Notes: generated by a model not told the origin, from the letters alone. Shown: positions 11,695 through 23,988, counted from the stretch's first letter. The stretch: DNA of 64,000 bases from Hygrocybe punicea (GCA_963556145.1 OY744462.1:7130001-7194000); one strand, 5' to 3'. Translations and numbers: made by a program.

Positions 11695-12461
11695 ACGAAT
11701 GATTCGCATGTCGGAAGGCGTTGAAACATGGATTCAGTATGTGAAGGGCGAAAGTATGGCCAGGTTCTATTCACACATCATTTTCTCACATTATCATCAT
11801 TTTGCCTTTCACTCACGTCAAAATTTCTTCACTCTTGCCTCTGTTGTTTTGTAGCCATACAATTTGTTTATAGAATTCGTAGAGTTATTGGCACGTATTT
11901 AGACTCCCAACGACTTGGACAGTTAACTCAGTACTACAGTAATGTCAAGGTTCAAAGTTAGTGGCACAACAGTCTCCCAGCTTGACATACATGGCTTGAA
12001 TAACTACAATCGACGTTTCAATACAGAAATGTATTAGAGTTCCACCACTGAATATCAAAGTTCAAAGATTAGTGACACAATCTCTGCTTAAAATTAGAGA
12101 ACTTTGTCGATACCCAGCTTGACATACATGGCTTGAATAACTACAATCGACTTTTCAATGCAGAAATGTATTACAGAGTTCGACCACTGAATATCATTAA
12201 GTGGATTCTCGCATGTTGATATATCGACACGGCGTGGTAGCAACGATTAATAGGTATCACTACGAACGAAAGAGATAACACATTGAAGAGCATGCTAAAA
12301 ATCGAGGTGAAAGTGTCACACACATTGTCAACCGGCGCTGCTGGCTGCCTCAACCGCGAAGAAATAACCAAGGCACGAGAGCCAGCCGACAACAAACATG
12401 GCGGGCTTGCAAAGAATAAAAGTTTATGGAAGTGCAGAGATAACCAAAGACAACGAACGGA
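11695..12461. other. Intergenic region with duplicated segment
   Basis: No gene supported. The region holds the 3' flank of the WD40 gene and the local duplication described separately (11945-12200). A long plus-strand open frame starting at 12283 runs over the last coding exon of MIF2 on the other strand and is its shadow. Confidence 0.5.
11945..12200. repeat. Imperfect tandem duplication, unit about 110-145 bp
   Basis: Two adjacent copies share CAAGGTTCAAAG / CAAAGTTCAAAG, then CCCAGCTTGACATACATGGC (11976 and 12113) followed by near-identical sequence down to CCACTGAATATCA. Copies differ by a few substitutions and a small insertion. No coding content. Confidence 0.75.
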
Positions 12462-14380
12462 TCAAATCTTCGTCGACGCAGCCCGTGTTGTCGCGGTAGC
12501 TACCCCCGTCCCATTCACTCGCACACTGGGTGAAGCAACCGGAGTCGCGGTTACACTCGAAGACCGTCCGTGCGCCACGCCTGGTGGCCGCTGTTGCAAT
12601 TCCGAAGATCGTCGGGATCCTGACCCTGAAGCGAGACGTAGATGTGGTGCTTGCTCATCCTCGCCAACTGCGATCTTGCGGGCTTGTGTGAAAAAGAGTT
12701 TGGCGTCGCGGTCCGCAATATTTTCAATAAAATACGTGTTGCCTGTCTCGGTTTAAATTGTGGTCAGCAGCGTCGAAAGATATTTTGACTCATATCATTT
12801 ACCTCGAGGTACCATAAACATTCCACCTGTAGCGAGAATCAAGCTCGTTTCGTGTACTCTAAGGTTGATGGCTCCTTCGATCACATAGAATACCTACTCT
12901 CATACATCTGGTTAGCTGGAAACTGAACGGTTAGGGCGGCTACGCACATATGTGTTATCTTTCGTGCCTTTACTGGGTTTTCGTGATTTGGGAGGTATAA
13001 TGAGCTGCCCAGCGGCGATAAAGTCACCATCGCCGAAAACCTTTTGAAAAAACCAATCGTTATTTGCAGCAGCCCGAGGCGTCACCATTTTCGCGGTAAA
13101 TGCGATACCTGAAAACATGGCAGGTCAACTCCGTCGCAGGTGTAAAACGATGAATAATCGCCATAAAATCACTTACGTCTTTGTACCTCCTCCTTCGTGA
13201 CAAAATCTACGACAATCCCTTGCTGTTCTGTGTTATCATCCCATCCTTCCTCAGGATTGAGCGCAACAAGCGGCACCTCTGACTGCTGGCTTTTGCTTCT
13301 GGGCGCTGACGTGGTTGCCCTCCTCCGCTTTGCCTTCCCCCCCAAAGGCACCACGATCTCTTTGGGTACTCGTCTGATCTCCTTGATATGTGGCACTAAA
13401 GTGAGTCCCGACCCGCGTCTCCCATATACAACTTTTTCTTGTCGCCACCATTCGAGGGGTTCGTAGCGGAGTCGTTTGCCACGTCGGACCCCTTCAGGTG
13501 TCGCTGCTTTCATGTTAGATGGGTGCACTAAGACAGCAGCGTTATATGTATGTAGCGTACGTGAACGTCGATCGATTTTCTTGCTACGGGTTTGCTTGGG
13601 TTTATGATTCGCTGTTCTAGACCTCTTGGGGGGCGGGGCTTCCTCTGTCGTGTTTGAGCGATCATCTAGTTCCACGTCTCGCAAATCTTGCGAAATCGCC
13701 TCCTCTACATCGGGGCCCTCTTGCAGCTCTGCTTCAGGTTCTTCCGCACGCCCCTTCCCCTTATTGTTCTTTGAGGATTGAACCGGTGTGTCTTCCTCCA
13801 TATCCTGATCGCGGTCCTCTTCCCCATCGTCATCTTGGTCCATCTGCAAGAAACTCGTGTGTTGTGGCGATGAATTTTGCGGAGACGTATCTGGAGGACC
13901 AGGAGAAGGAATTTTGTCGAAATCTAGGGCAGCTGAACGTGTGAGGATCCTTGAGGAAGATCCGACGCGATTTACGCTGCGTGGCGCGGCCGGAATGCGA
14001 GAATTGGTAAAAAATTCCATTGGACTGTTCGGGATACCTGCATATGGGAACATGGTATTGGATTAGCATGTACTGTGAAAAATGACGAGGCATTTACTGT
14101 TGTCCATATCCATCGACATTTCGCCATCCTCGTCCTCTCTCACAGGAGATGGGGAATGTTGTTTTCTTTTCCGACCTTTCAGCTTTGGAGGCGTTCTCTT
14201 GTCAGCCTGGCTCATGATCTCCTCGAATCTTTCGAACCCATCAGATTTACGTTCAACGAGTTCGACGACAAAGCCAGTTTTCTTCCCGACCTCAGGATTG
14301 TCTCCCCGAAATGGAACGTGAGCTTTCAGAGGGCCACGACGGCTTCCGCCTAAGCTACTTTTGCGAGCCGATGTGGGCAT
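12462..14380 (-). CDS. MIF2: Mif2/CENP-C centromere protein, complete, six exons
   Basis: Inner-kinetochore protein that binds centromeric (CENP-A) nucleosomes and links them to the outer kinetochore. Exons 14380-14098, 14037-13561, 13506-13177, 13108-12948, 12893-12803, 12742-12462 close on 540 aa. The N-terminus has the Mif2 signature RRGPLKAHVPFRG and GKKTGFVVELVERKSDGFE; an acidic serine-rich middle follows; the CENP-C motif is present as GVRRGKRLRYEPLEWW; the C-terminal cupin dimerisation domain spans the last three exons (FYVIEGAINLRVHET, MFMVPRGNTYFIENIADRD, LFFTQARKIAVGE). A short Ser/Thr-rich tail follows the cupin. Starts 74 bp from the divergent SLM3 gene. Order and length agree with other basidiomycete CENP-C proteins. 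Confidence 0.93.
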
Positions 14381-14454
14381 TGTGAGGGTCCGTCGAAAAG
14401 GTCGATTGCCCGTGGGAAAGTCAACATTCGGATTGCTTGCGTCTCCGTCACGTG
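14381..14454. promoter_or_regulatory. Short bidirectional promoter between MIF2 and SLM3
   Basis: Only 74 bp separate the two start codons, which face away from each other, so core promoter and 5' leaders of both genes must overlap here or within each other's coding sequence. It contains CGTCACGTGATG next to the SLM3 start, a CACGTG E-box-type palindrome. No TATA box seen. Confidence 0.55.
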
Positions 14455-16078
14455 ATGTATATGGCCACGCGACTGCGCTTCTTGCATTCACTGCAAAAAC
14501 GCTGGTATTCGTTTCGCACCAATGTAGACGCATTTACACCCAGAAAGGGTGACCGTGGTACGGAATTGACCTATATTTTTACTTCATCGCGCTTACCGAT
14601 TTTCAGTCGTTGTTGCCATGTCGGGAGGAGTGGACTCCTCCGTTGCGGCGAAGCTTTTAGCCGACCAGGTTTTCCTGTCGTAAAATGACACAGCGCGAAA
14701 GTCTCTAACGCTTTCATTTCTAGGATTACGATTTATCTGCGGTTTTCATGCGGAATTGGGACTCCCGAGACGAGTCTGGTTCAGACTATGGGTGTCAGTG
14801 GGAACGAGACTGGGAGGACGTCCAGAAGGTGTGCCAGTTGTTGGACATGCCCTGCAAAATGGTATGTTTCGAGATAGTCCCCTACATCTCTGGCTCATTC
14901 CGTTTAGATTGACCTATCACGAGAGTATTGGACTCGGGTCTTCGAACCGTCTTTGAGATCTTGGGAATCAGGAGCCACGCCAAATCCGGACGTCTGGTGC
15001 AACAGGTTATTGTTCCCCATTCCATCATACATCGAGTTGATGACATTCTCTCAGGGAAGTCAAGTTTGGCGCGTTGCTAGATCGTCTCTCATTAGACTAC
15101 GGCCTTCCTACAAAGTCGTGGCTTGCTACAGGTGCGACTTTGCTAGGCACCTCGTACGTCTTAGTTGATTTATAGGTCCTCAGGCCACTACGCTCGGAAA
15201 TCTTGGTCTGTGAATCAGGCGGGTCGCCCTAAACTGCTCCGTGCTAGAGATCGGCATAAAGATCAAACATATTACCTGTCTTCTATATCTGAGCGAAGTC
15301 TCGCGCGCTCGCTTTTTCCTATTGGAGATTTTACGAAAACTCAGGTACGGGACCTGGCGCGCCAGTATAACCTTCCTACGGCAACTCGTGAGGAAAGCAT
15401 GGGCATATGTTTTGTTGGTGAAAGGCGGAAATTTCATGAATTCCTATGTGTGCTGTTATATATCCCTGAGCAAGTATTCAGACTCACTGGCTTTCACTCT
15501 TTAGCGCAATACATCCCCCCAAACCCTGGGCCCATAATCAATTTAATTTCCGGAGAACATGTCGGCGTACATCAGGGTCTGTGGACTTTCACGGTCGGGC
15601 AAGGTGCCAAACTACCTGGCATGACTGAGAAGATGTACGTTGCCCGAAAAGAAGTCACATCCAATACGGTCTTCGTTGTATACGGCACGTAAGATGGTTT
15701 TACTGCCCTCAGTTGAAACCCATTGATTATTCTTCACAGAGATCACGAGAGTCTTTATTGTAACAAACTGGACCTCAAGGATTGGAACTGGATATGGGCA
15801 GATTCTCCTCCACCAGGGCTAAATGGAAGCGATGGTTTACAATTGCGAGTGCAAGTTCGACATGTCATGTCTGATGTTTCATGCATTGTAAAAGGGTATT
15901 TAAATGTTGTTTTCTTTCTACTCAAGTTACACTGCTCACTGACTGCAGAGAGGATAAAAATGGGGGCATCACCCTCTTCTTTTGTGCACCACAGAAAGCT
16001 GTAGCCCCTGGTCAGATTGCTGCTGTCTGGAAAGAGGATGTGTGTCTTGGTAGCGGCACTATTGTTGGGGTAACCTAG
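14455..16078 (+). CDS. SLM3: Mitochondrial tRNA-specific 2-thiouridylase, complete, nine exons
   Basis: MnmA/MTU1-type enzyme that makes the 2-thio group on the wobble uridine of mitochondrial Lys, Glu and Gln tRNAs. Exons 14455-14548, 14607-14668, 14724-14861, 14908-15005, 15055-15131, 15184-15447, 15505-15688, 15740-15895, 15949-16078 close on 400 aa. The first exon is an Arg/aromatic-rich transit peptide (RLRFLHSLQKRWYSFRT). Then come the PP-loop VVVAMSGGVDSSVA, the tRNA-binding block GATPNPDVWCNR, LATGHYAR, the DQTYYLSS motif, catalytic second cysteine in ESMGICFVGER, and the C-terminal beta-barrel. The first catalytic cysteine is the Cys of the NPDVWCNR block. Two acceptors are possible at the fifth intron; only the CAG at 15183 keeps frame. 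Confidence 0.93.
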
Positions 16079-17565
16079 TATGCAATCTAGTTGTATTCCA
16101 CTGAAATGTTTGTACCAATATATCCAGTGTTTGGATTGGAAATGCATGTTCCTGTTGGATTCCTGTCCAATAGATAGTGATAACTTGAGAACCATTCTTG
16201 TGTGGCACCTTTTCTGTCAGAGGAACTCTGTGAGAACCCTGATAACCTGCATTTATCACTCCCCTGGGAATCTGGATGGAGTCCACCTTCAGCCTTCAGC
16301 CTTCAGTTCTTCCAAACATTTGTCTATCAAGGACCAGGATAGAAACCATGCCTGGAATCTCTCAAATGCTGTGGGTGGTGGGCTCTCTGGCCATGATGGT
16401 TTCAAGACCTTGATTCCACATATGACCCAGACATCAGTGATATCATCATGGTGAAGAAGTCATGCACAAGCCTAGATGGGATGAAGTGGGGTGCCCTGGA
16501 GAAGCCTGATGTCACTGATATACCTACCATCAAGTGCCCCAAGAAGCAGCCAGTACTTAGGCTCAAGGCCAAGGAGAAGGAGAAGGACAGGGATAAGTGT
16601 TGGAGTTGGTTGTGGGGGGTTTTGCAGCCATAGTGTAAATCTCAGCCATGATGAATATGAACAACTATGTTATGAATACCTGTAGATTGAATCTAATATA
16701 GAAATTAGTCTACAGGTTCATCTGTAAAGGCCAAGTGTTTCAAGCTGAATTGGAATTGGTATAAAGGATACTTGTGGGTCTGCAAAAACTTGCCAGTCTC
16801 AGATAATTTGATTTATACTCACTCCAGTTCAAGTACAAATAGTGTATTGCATGGGTAGGGGTAAACCCACAGGTTTTGCCATGGGTATAACCTCAGGTAC
16901 AGGTACAGGTACAGATTCCTGGACCCACCAGCTTTTTTTTAAGCCCTGGATCATCCAAAACGGTGATACGCAGTGCATGTCCCTAAGCACAGAAACCTTC
17001 TATTGGACCTATTCTAGCCTCAACACACTGCGATTAACTGCAAAACATCCCAATTTAAATTAGTGAACTGCATGGGTACAGCTACCTGGTGGGTTTTTAG
17101 TCACGGGTTGCCACGGGTATGGGTATGGGTAGCCAAATCCAGACCTGGCCCAAACCCATACCCATGGCTTGGGTCACACAGGTTTATCGTGAGTAGTGTC
17201 ACAACTGCATGACATCCGGTTTGCTCTCAACCAGCAACAGCAACTGCGAAAATAACAATGACAACAGCAATGACAACGACGGACAACAATGGGATGTGGG
17301 GAGAAGGGCAGTGGGGGGGTGGTGCACCCACCCCTCATTGCTGTAGGTAAGTATTTTTTTTGTTTTTTTTTCTTAGCTACTAATTACACAAACAACAACG
17401 ACAGCAGTACCAACAACACAAACACCACACCTGACGAGGATGACAGGTGGTGAGGACGAGGGTGAAAATGGCAGCCACCACCACCACTACGACAAAGACA
17501 ACCCATGGCCCTCCAAATAGGACGATGACAATGACAACAACAACAACATCAACCACCACCACCAC
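16079..17565. other. Gene-free flank of the repeat nest
   Basis: About 1.5 kb without a supportable gene. It contains an inverted repeat ACCTGTAGA/TCTACAGGT (16678-16686 and 16709-16717), a GGGTA-rich segment (listed separately), and from about 17380 a simple-sequence tract of CAA, CAC and ACG units that gives antisense Val-rich and sense Thr-rich frames. Element A inserted in the CAC tract at 17565. Confidence 0.5.
16850..17165. repeat. GGGTA/ACCCAT-rich repeat, left copy
   Basis: Clusters of GGGTATGGGTATGGGTA and CCCATACCCATGG with short TACAGG runs. A similar segment in opposite arrangement lies at 37690-37915, on the far side of the LTR and hAT elements. The two may be ends of one old element; no target duplication was found to prove it. 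Confidence 0.45.
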
Positions 17566-18349
17566 TGTAAAGGCGAGGTCGGGGTGGCTGTGGAATAATA
17601 ATCCTAAGCCTGTGGGGGTCAGCGTGAAAGTGACTAGGAATAGTCTAGCGAGCTTCAGTAAGATGATAGGATGTAAATGATAAGAAGCTGCCAAGTAAAC
17701 TACTGAAATCTATCGAGGCCGGTCGAAGCTGACGAAGCCGACGGTGTCGGGTACGGCGGGTCAGGTGTCGGGTGACGAGAAACGTAGAGATTAAGACGGT
17801 AGAAGGATGGGGAGAGCGTTGAGGAAACCGACGAGTAGTGTGTGCGATGGATTTTACTGAGAGACTAATTTTCAGAGAGAGGACACGGGGGAACTGGTTT
17901 CTTATTTTGAGATGGCGCTTGGGCACCGTTTTTATACTACAAATTTCTGTACCTAGATTCGGACGAGAGTCCTCGGCCGATGAGAGGAAACAAAGGAGAA
18001 TAAAAATGGGGAAGTAGGAAGAGCGTTGCGAGGCGACGATGACAGGGAAAATGGGTGGAAGATATAAAAACCGTAAAAGATGCAATATACTTTACTATAT
18101 CCCCATAAGGGAGACGCTAGGCGTGAATAAGGCAAGTCCGATGTCGGGATCCCAGTCCGATGAGATCTATCTTTGATATTTGAAGTTCCGTGAGTTTAGG
18201 AGATAGACCGACCAGGTACGTGAGTGGCCGTGCTAGTCGGTATGCATCGGGTTGCGTCGGGTTCGAGCGTAGATTGCTAGAGACGTCGGGTTCGAGCGGA
18301 TTTGCTAGATATCAATGTTACGGCCTCAGAGGGTCGAGGACCCTCTACA
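17566..18349 (-). repeat. Element A LTR, left copy (3' LTR in sense)
   Basis: Starts TGTAAAGG, ends CCCTCTACA on the plus strand. On the minus (sense) strand it holds AGTATAAAAACGG as a likely TATA region. The terminus forms a hairpin AGAGGGTC-CTC-GACCCTCT just inside TGT. Differs from the right copy by about two dozen substitutions and two small indels. Confidence 0.88.
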
Positions 18350-18518
18350 TCTCCTTGGGTCTTCTAATAGAAACCATCCGTGGTCGAGAATATGGGGTCT
18401 CCAAATGCGGGTCGCGAGTGTGGCCAATCACGTGAGTGGCCAAACAACGGCAAAGTAAAAAAAATAAAAAAATCTCGTTGTTGATCCGACTTTTCCTCTA
18501 CACCATCACACGTCCACA

Positions 18519-19915
18519 ATGTCCCAAGTCTATGACAATTTCCTCGCCTTTGTCGAAAGCATCGAACCCGATGTCCGGGCGGACTACGAAGAGGCCGTTA
18601 ACGTGGTCACCGTGTTTCACAGCGACGATCTCGTAACGATGGTGGACGGCAACGAGGGGATGGCCCAACAATGGTTAAGTGGCCGCAAGAAAGCGCTGGT
18701 GAGTTTCCCGATTGATTACGTGTGTCCTAAGATAGCTCATGTCGTCCCGCTAGCGTGCTTATAATGGAATCATCACGGAACTCCGAGCTGGTGGTACGAG
18801 GCCAGTAACGCCACCGTTATGGGCCGACCGCCAATCGTACGCTAACGATGTCGAAGAGTGGCTGAAAGAAGCGGCGGACCGAGAGAGGCAGGAAAAGGAA
18901 GAAGCTAGACGGCGGGCGGATGAAGAAGCGGCTACGTGGGAAGAGGAGGCCAGACGGATGGCAGAGGCAAATGCACGAGCAGAGGCGGAGAAAAGGCGAA
19001 AGGCGGCAGAGGAAAGGCGGGAGCAGCTTAGAATAGAACAACACGAGCAGCACTGGAATCAAGAAGCGGACCGGGTTGAAAGGGATGGAGCCGCATATCG
19101 GCGGCAGCTCAGCAAAGAACGGCGAGCTGAAGCAAACGCATCGGTCGCGGGTGAACCAAGGACTGAGTCGATTCCGGAAGGCGAAGCCGCAGTTGAGCCA
19201 GAAGAAGGCCCCGTTGACCCGGCACCAGAGACACCGGCCGATGTAGAAGACGTAGATACGCCGGGCGTAGAGACCGGAGACCTGGCTGGTACGACGGTGA
19301 GTTCCTGTGTCGGTTCATTTGTTCTTTAGTCACTGATCCTGGTAACAGTTCACCGGGCCGTTTCCCCTACAACCCTGCACCAACTGCGTCAAGGCTCAAG
19401 AGGCATGTCGAGGCGTCACGGGCTATGTGTGCGAATGATGCCGGAGGCTGAAGAAAAGATGTACTAACGCTACACACCGGATGGGCGGGGGTTGGCGCAA
19501 GGTGGATACCGGAAAGGGGAAAGAGGTCGCGGTCGGCATGAGGAAGCCGTTGTCGTTCACGACAAAGCTGATCCGCAGTAGGCCTGCCTGGGCCTCAATG
19601 AGCAAACTGCGGGTCGAGGATGTGGAATCGGTCGAGGACGATGACGAAGACGAGGAGGAGTCGGAGGAAGAGCGGCTGACGAAAAGGCTTAGGGCGGCCT
19701 CGGCAGCAAACCCGTTCATTTTGACGATGGAGAATTACGAGCAAGTGTCGGCGCGGCTAGCGGTCCTTACGGAGGAGCTGGGAGCCCTGGGCACCAACGT
19801 CAACCGTCACCTCGTCCACTTCGGTCAAGAGTTCCAGCGGCTCCGCGTCGATCTCGAACGGTCGACCTCAAGGTTGGCGATGTTGAAGCGGGATTACGAG
19901 ACTGGCCGCCTGTAA
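18519..19915 (+). pseudogene. Accessory gene of element A: Zn2Cys6-like cluster protein, antisense to pol, one nonsense codon
   Basis: Three exons, 18519-18698, 18754-19296 and 19349-19915, each a multiple of three, with clean GTGAGT donors. The product would be 429 aa: an N-terminal helical segment (MSQVYDNFLAFVESIEPD), a long Glu/Arg/Ala-rich coiled coil (about residues 90-180), an acidic Pro-rich linker, then CTNC-x6-C-x7-C-x2-C-x6-C, the spacing of a fungal Zn2Cys6 binuclear cluster with RRLKKRC, an acidic stretch, and a final coiled coil. A TGA at 19436-19438 replaces the residue between the fourth and fifth cysteines (probably an Arg CGA codon). It lies between the integrase end and the LTR, on the strand opposite to pol. 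Comparable CxxC proteins accompany Gypsy elements in mushrooms to my recollection; DNA binding is inference. Confidence 0.65.
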
Positions 19916-20126
19916 AATATAAAAAAATAACGAGCCCGTTGTATATATATATAAAATATATATATATCGTGTACATAAAAGACATGTCAGCTTGTTCACC
20001 CAGCTAAGGAAAGCCGATCGGCTCCCGAAGACATAGGACTATTCGCATCATTCGTCATATCGTTAGAAAACTAAGAGGAACTAAATAAAATGGGGGTATA
20101 ACGTGGACAGAATATAAATGAAATGC

Positions 20127-21518
20127 TTAATCGTCGTCGGGTGAGGAGTCTATAGAGGGCGGGTACGTTGGATCATCAAGATCGTTTGAATCGGTATCGT
20201 CGGCATCGGGGTATTGTAAGAAGTTGTCCAACGGTATCGATATTTTTGAGCAGGCGTGGTAGGGTACGACTCGGAAAGCGGCAAATCGAGATTTAGAAAC
20301 CGCACCGTCGAGTTCGGCGAGTATGTAGGATCCGCCTTCTGTTTTCCTGACGACAACCATGGGTCCAAAGTACCGCGGTTTTGCTTTACGATCGAGAGAC
20401 ATTTCGATACGTGAATTTCGGACGAGAACGAGGTTACCGGGTTCGAAGTCGAAAACTTTGATCGTGTTGGCGTATTTCTGCTCGAATTGCCGGGCGGACG
20501 CGAGCCGAGATTTGGTAAGCTTTTCTTTGACCCGATTGAGGTCGGTTTCTCGTTTACGAAGTTGTCGGGCGCGGATGACTATGAGGTCGGTTGTAGACAT
20601 CGTATCTTGCGTCGGAACCATGTACGTAGCTTCGGCAAAATCGAATGGAAAAAGCGGTTCTACTCCGTGTGCGATGTAGTAGGATGAGTATCTGAGGCTT
20701 TTGTGTGTCGTGACCCGTTCGGCCCAAAATACGGAATGGGTTACGGTGTGCCATTTCTTTTCATCTCCGTCACAACTTTCCATAATGGCCTCCTGGACAT
20801 CTAGGTGGCGACGCTCAATGGGTCCGTTCGCTTGTGAGTTATAGGGCGAAATGCGGATGTGCCGGATACTGTAGCGGGAGGCGAGATAGTCGAGCGGCTC
20901 TACGAACGGCTTGCCGTTGTCGGTGACGATTTCTTCGAGAGCGCCCCAACGGCATAAGATGTCTTCGAACAAGAACGTGCCGATGGTGGAGCCGGTCTCG
21001 CGGCGTAACATGCGGAACTCAGGGTAGGCGGACAGGGAGCAACGGGCTTGGACGATGTATCGATAGCCGCCGGATCGTGGCATAAACATTGTGTCGACAT
21101 ACACTTTATGAAATAGCGAGGCCGGTGTAGCGACGGTGGGCGGAATGTGATGATAACGCATTTGCCGTACTTGGCACTGATGGCAAGACTGGACGTACCA
21201 CTTAACGTCGTGGTCGAGGTGCGGCCACCAGAAACGATCGAGTAGCCAAGCGCGGACGGAGAATATACCTTTGTGGCCGAGAGAGTCGTGAGCGTCTTTG
21301 AGTAACTGAAGCCGGCGGTCGGGCGGTATGACGAGTTTGTGTTTTCCGTGACGGTCTTTGCGCCAAAGCTTGTTATCGGTGACGAAGAATTCAAGGGCGT
21401 ATCGTAAGAACAGACGGTATTCTTCGTCCGTGAAGTTCGCGGGTCGGGTTAGATCTCGTAACCAGGTCTCGACGAGGGCAAGACGAGCGTCGGCCGCGCG
21501 GGCTTTATCGGATTGCGG
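20127..21518 (-). pseudogene. Element A pol, C-terminal half: integrase
   Basis: Continuation of the pol frame beyond the element B insertion. Read on the minus strand it has the end of the RNase H-integrase linker (WLRDLTRPANFTDEEYR), the H-H-C-C zinc-binding region (HDSLGHKG...CHQCQ), and the integrase core with Asp in KVYVDTMF, Asp in EEIVTDNGKPF and Glu in ANGPIERRH (D,D-35-E type), then a C-terminal domain ending in an acidic tail DDTDSNDLDD. This part has no internal stop. Excising B and one copy of the GCGG duplication restores the frame exactly across 21518/27115. Confidence 0.88.
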
Positions 21519-22428
21519 TGTAGATGCGGGTTCTTGGTGGCTTCGGAACTATATAAAGAAATAATATAAAGATCCTATCCAAAGGGTGTCAGCGTAGAAG
21601 TGACTGGATAATTCAGTGTTGGGAATAGAAGTAAAAAGAAGGGAATGTTAGTAAAAGTAAAGCCGCCACGTAAAACTGGACTAATAACGACGAAGCCGGC
21701 GATGAACGGAGTGAAAATGGACAAATAATAAAGAACCCGACGATGCCGACGATGTCGGGTACGGCGGGTCGGGTCGGGTCGGGTCGGAAACGATGAACGA
21801 ATATACGGAAACAACGATGAAGACGACGAAGAGGACTATAAAAAGCTAAGGGTCTACATGGACGAGCATTTGAAGGGATTAAAAGGCGATTCTGACTATG
21901 AGGGAAACGGGGACTAAGGGTATCTTATTTTGTACGGTCGTCGGGGACCGTTTTTATAGTACAGGAAACAGTAATCTACTTTCGGACATGTCTACTTCGG
22001 CCGATGGTAAGCTACAAAGAAAGGTTGGAATGGGGATGTGGAAAGGGGGGTTGCAAAGCAACGAAGACAGGAAATGGAGGGGAAAACGAATATGCAAGGA
22101 AAAGATCTAGAAAGTCCTACATATCTCCGAAAGGACGATGGGATGCATAAATAAAGTAAATCCGAAGTCGGGGATTGAGTCCGAAGAGATCCATCTCCTG
22201 GAATTGGAACTCCGAGGCGTTTGAGGCTGCCGGATTTGGTCTGAGAGCGGCTGTGACGAAGCGGCATACGTCGGGTTATGTCGGTCACGTCGGGTCACGT
22301 CACGTCACGTCACGTCGGGTTGCGTCGGGTTACGTCGGGTTCGAATGCAAGTCGAATGGCGGCATCGGGTTGGTCCGGATTCGTGATATATTGATGATAC
22401 GGACTCAGAGGGACGTCGACCCTCTACA
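21519..22428 (-). repeat. Element B LTR, left copy
   Basis: Starts TGTAGATGCGGG, ends CCCTCTACA. Contains (GGGTC)n and (CACGT)n short runs, a TATAAAAACGG on the sense strand, and the terminal hairpin AGAGGG/CCCTCT. Appears identical to 26201-27110. Confidence 0.9.
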
Positions 22429-23009
22429 TCTCCAGGGTACTTTAAATAAAGACCATCCCTGGTCGATACTACGTGGACTCAGGACTCGGATGCGTGAGAT
22501 GAGGCCGACGTGGTGGTCGTGGAATTGGGTTCGACGGGACGAGGTGGGTTGTGGACAATGCGAAGGGGGAGAGCGGGTGGTGACTAGTGGAGAGTCGGAG
22601 GGCGGAGAACAAAGGCGGGTGATGCCGGTGTCCGGAAATACATAGAAAAGAAACTATAGTGACAATATAACCAAGCGGAAATGAAGGAAACAGCGGAAAG
22701 CTATAAGGGTGGGACAAATATGCAGCGGAAATGCAAAATAGATAAAAGGGAATAAATGCCGGTGATCGGAAAGGAAGGGACGCGATAGAAATCAAGTCGG
22801 GATAAAACTAAACGTGACATAGGATTGGGGGCGGGTGACGGAGACGAGTAAGGCAGGAGCGGAAATGAAATAAAACACAAGCGGATGACAAAGACGATCT
22901 AGGCGGGTCGAGTTAGGGTTGGCGGCTTTGGTGGCTGTGTCAACGGGTGGCGGAAACGGTGGCGTAGGGGTAGACATGATATGACGACGGTGGTTGTTCA
23001 ATACGATAT

Positions 23010-23207
23010 GACGAAAACGGAGGTTCGATAGACGACGACGGAGGTTCGATATACGATGGCGGAGGTTCGATATACGATGGCGGAGGTTCGATAGACGATA
23101 TGACGAAAACGGAGGTTCGATGGACGACGACGGAGGTTCAATATACGATGGCGGAGGTTCGATAGACGGCGGCGGAGGTTCGATAGACGATGGCGGAGGT
23201 TCGATAT
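23010..23207. repeat. 21-bp tandem repe​at array in element B
   Basis: About nine copies of a 21-bp unit built on ACGATGGCGGAGGTTCGATA with small variants (one longer unit with ATATGACGAAAA). Lies in the 3' part of B in sense orientation. No protein frame is conserved through it. Confidence 0.8.
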
Positions 23208-23988
23208 GTCAATACTAATATGGGGGCGATAATCAACGGATGTGAAATCAGCCTCATACTAGGCGGTTCAGCACCGGCTTGGACCCGTGGGGAAGCATTC
23301 TCCCCCATGGAACTGAAATATAAAGTCGGGTGGGTCGGGAATCGAAGCCGAGACAGGGAACATTGTGTCTGGGTCGAAATGGTGGCGGAAACGGTGGGTC
23401 ATGGAAAGCGGAGAGCGATGTCAACAGGTGGAATGCGGGTGCGTGAGTGGATGAGTCGGGTGCGTGGGGAATGGGTGAAGCGGTGCGTCGGGTTCGTAAG
23501 CGGGTGCGGCGGGTTCGTAAACGGGTTTGCTGAGTGCGACGGATTCATAAGCGGGTGTGTCGGGTACGTCGGGTGTATTATGCGGGTGTCGGGTGTGTCG
23601 GGAACAAGTGTATTTCTTTTTATCTTTCTTTTATCTTGACGTTTTTCTTTCTTTTTATTTATTTAATCTATCTATGTATATATTTCTTATGCCGATGGAC
23701 GGTGACGGGTTTTCGTAGGGTCGGGTTCGGTGGGTATGGGGTGTGAAACCGGAACCGGAACCAGATGCTCGAATCGAGCACTGGTGCTCGAATTGAGCCG
23801 GAACCGGAACCGGATGCCGCGGAATCGTTGGGAACGCGTCCGGGTTCGTAGTCGGCTGTGATGCGAGTCGCGGATCCGGAACCGGAAGCCGATGTAGCGG
23901 ATTGGTCGAGAACGGGTGGTCGGGTGTGGGGACTAGACATGGGTGTCGGTTCTGCGGCGGGTTCGTACAGTGACGACGTTGGGCTCTG

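Noticed and set aside
12283..12756. 157-codon plus-strand frame
   Set aside because: Lies antisense over the last exon of MIF2, which is supported by the cupin domain and phase.
17060..17165. Telomere-like repeat
   Set aside because: The unit is GGGTAT/ACCCAT mixed, not TTAGGG, and lies internally.
17380..17694. Valine-rich minus-strand frame
   Set aside because: Simple CAA/CAC repeat translated; no other coding sign.
22270..22345. Possible CRISPR-like short repeats (CACGT, GTCGGGTT)
   Set aside because: Uninterrupted short tandem units inside an LTR of a eukaryotic element; no spacers.
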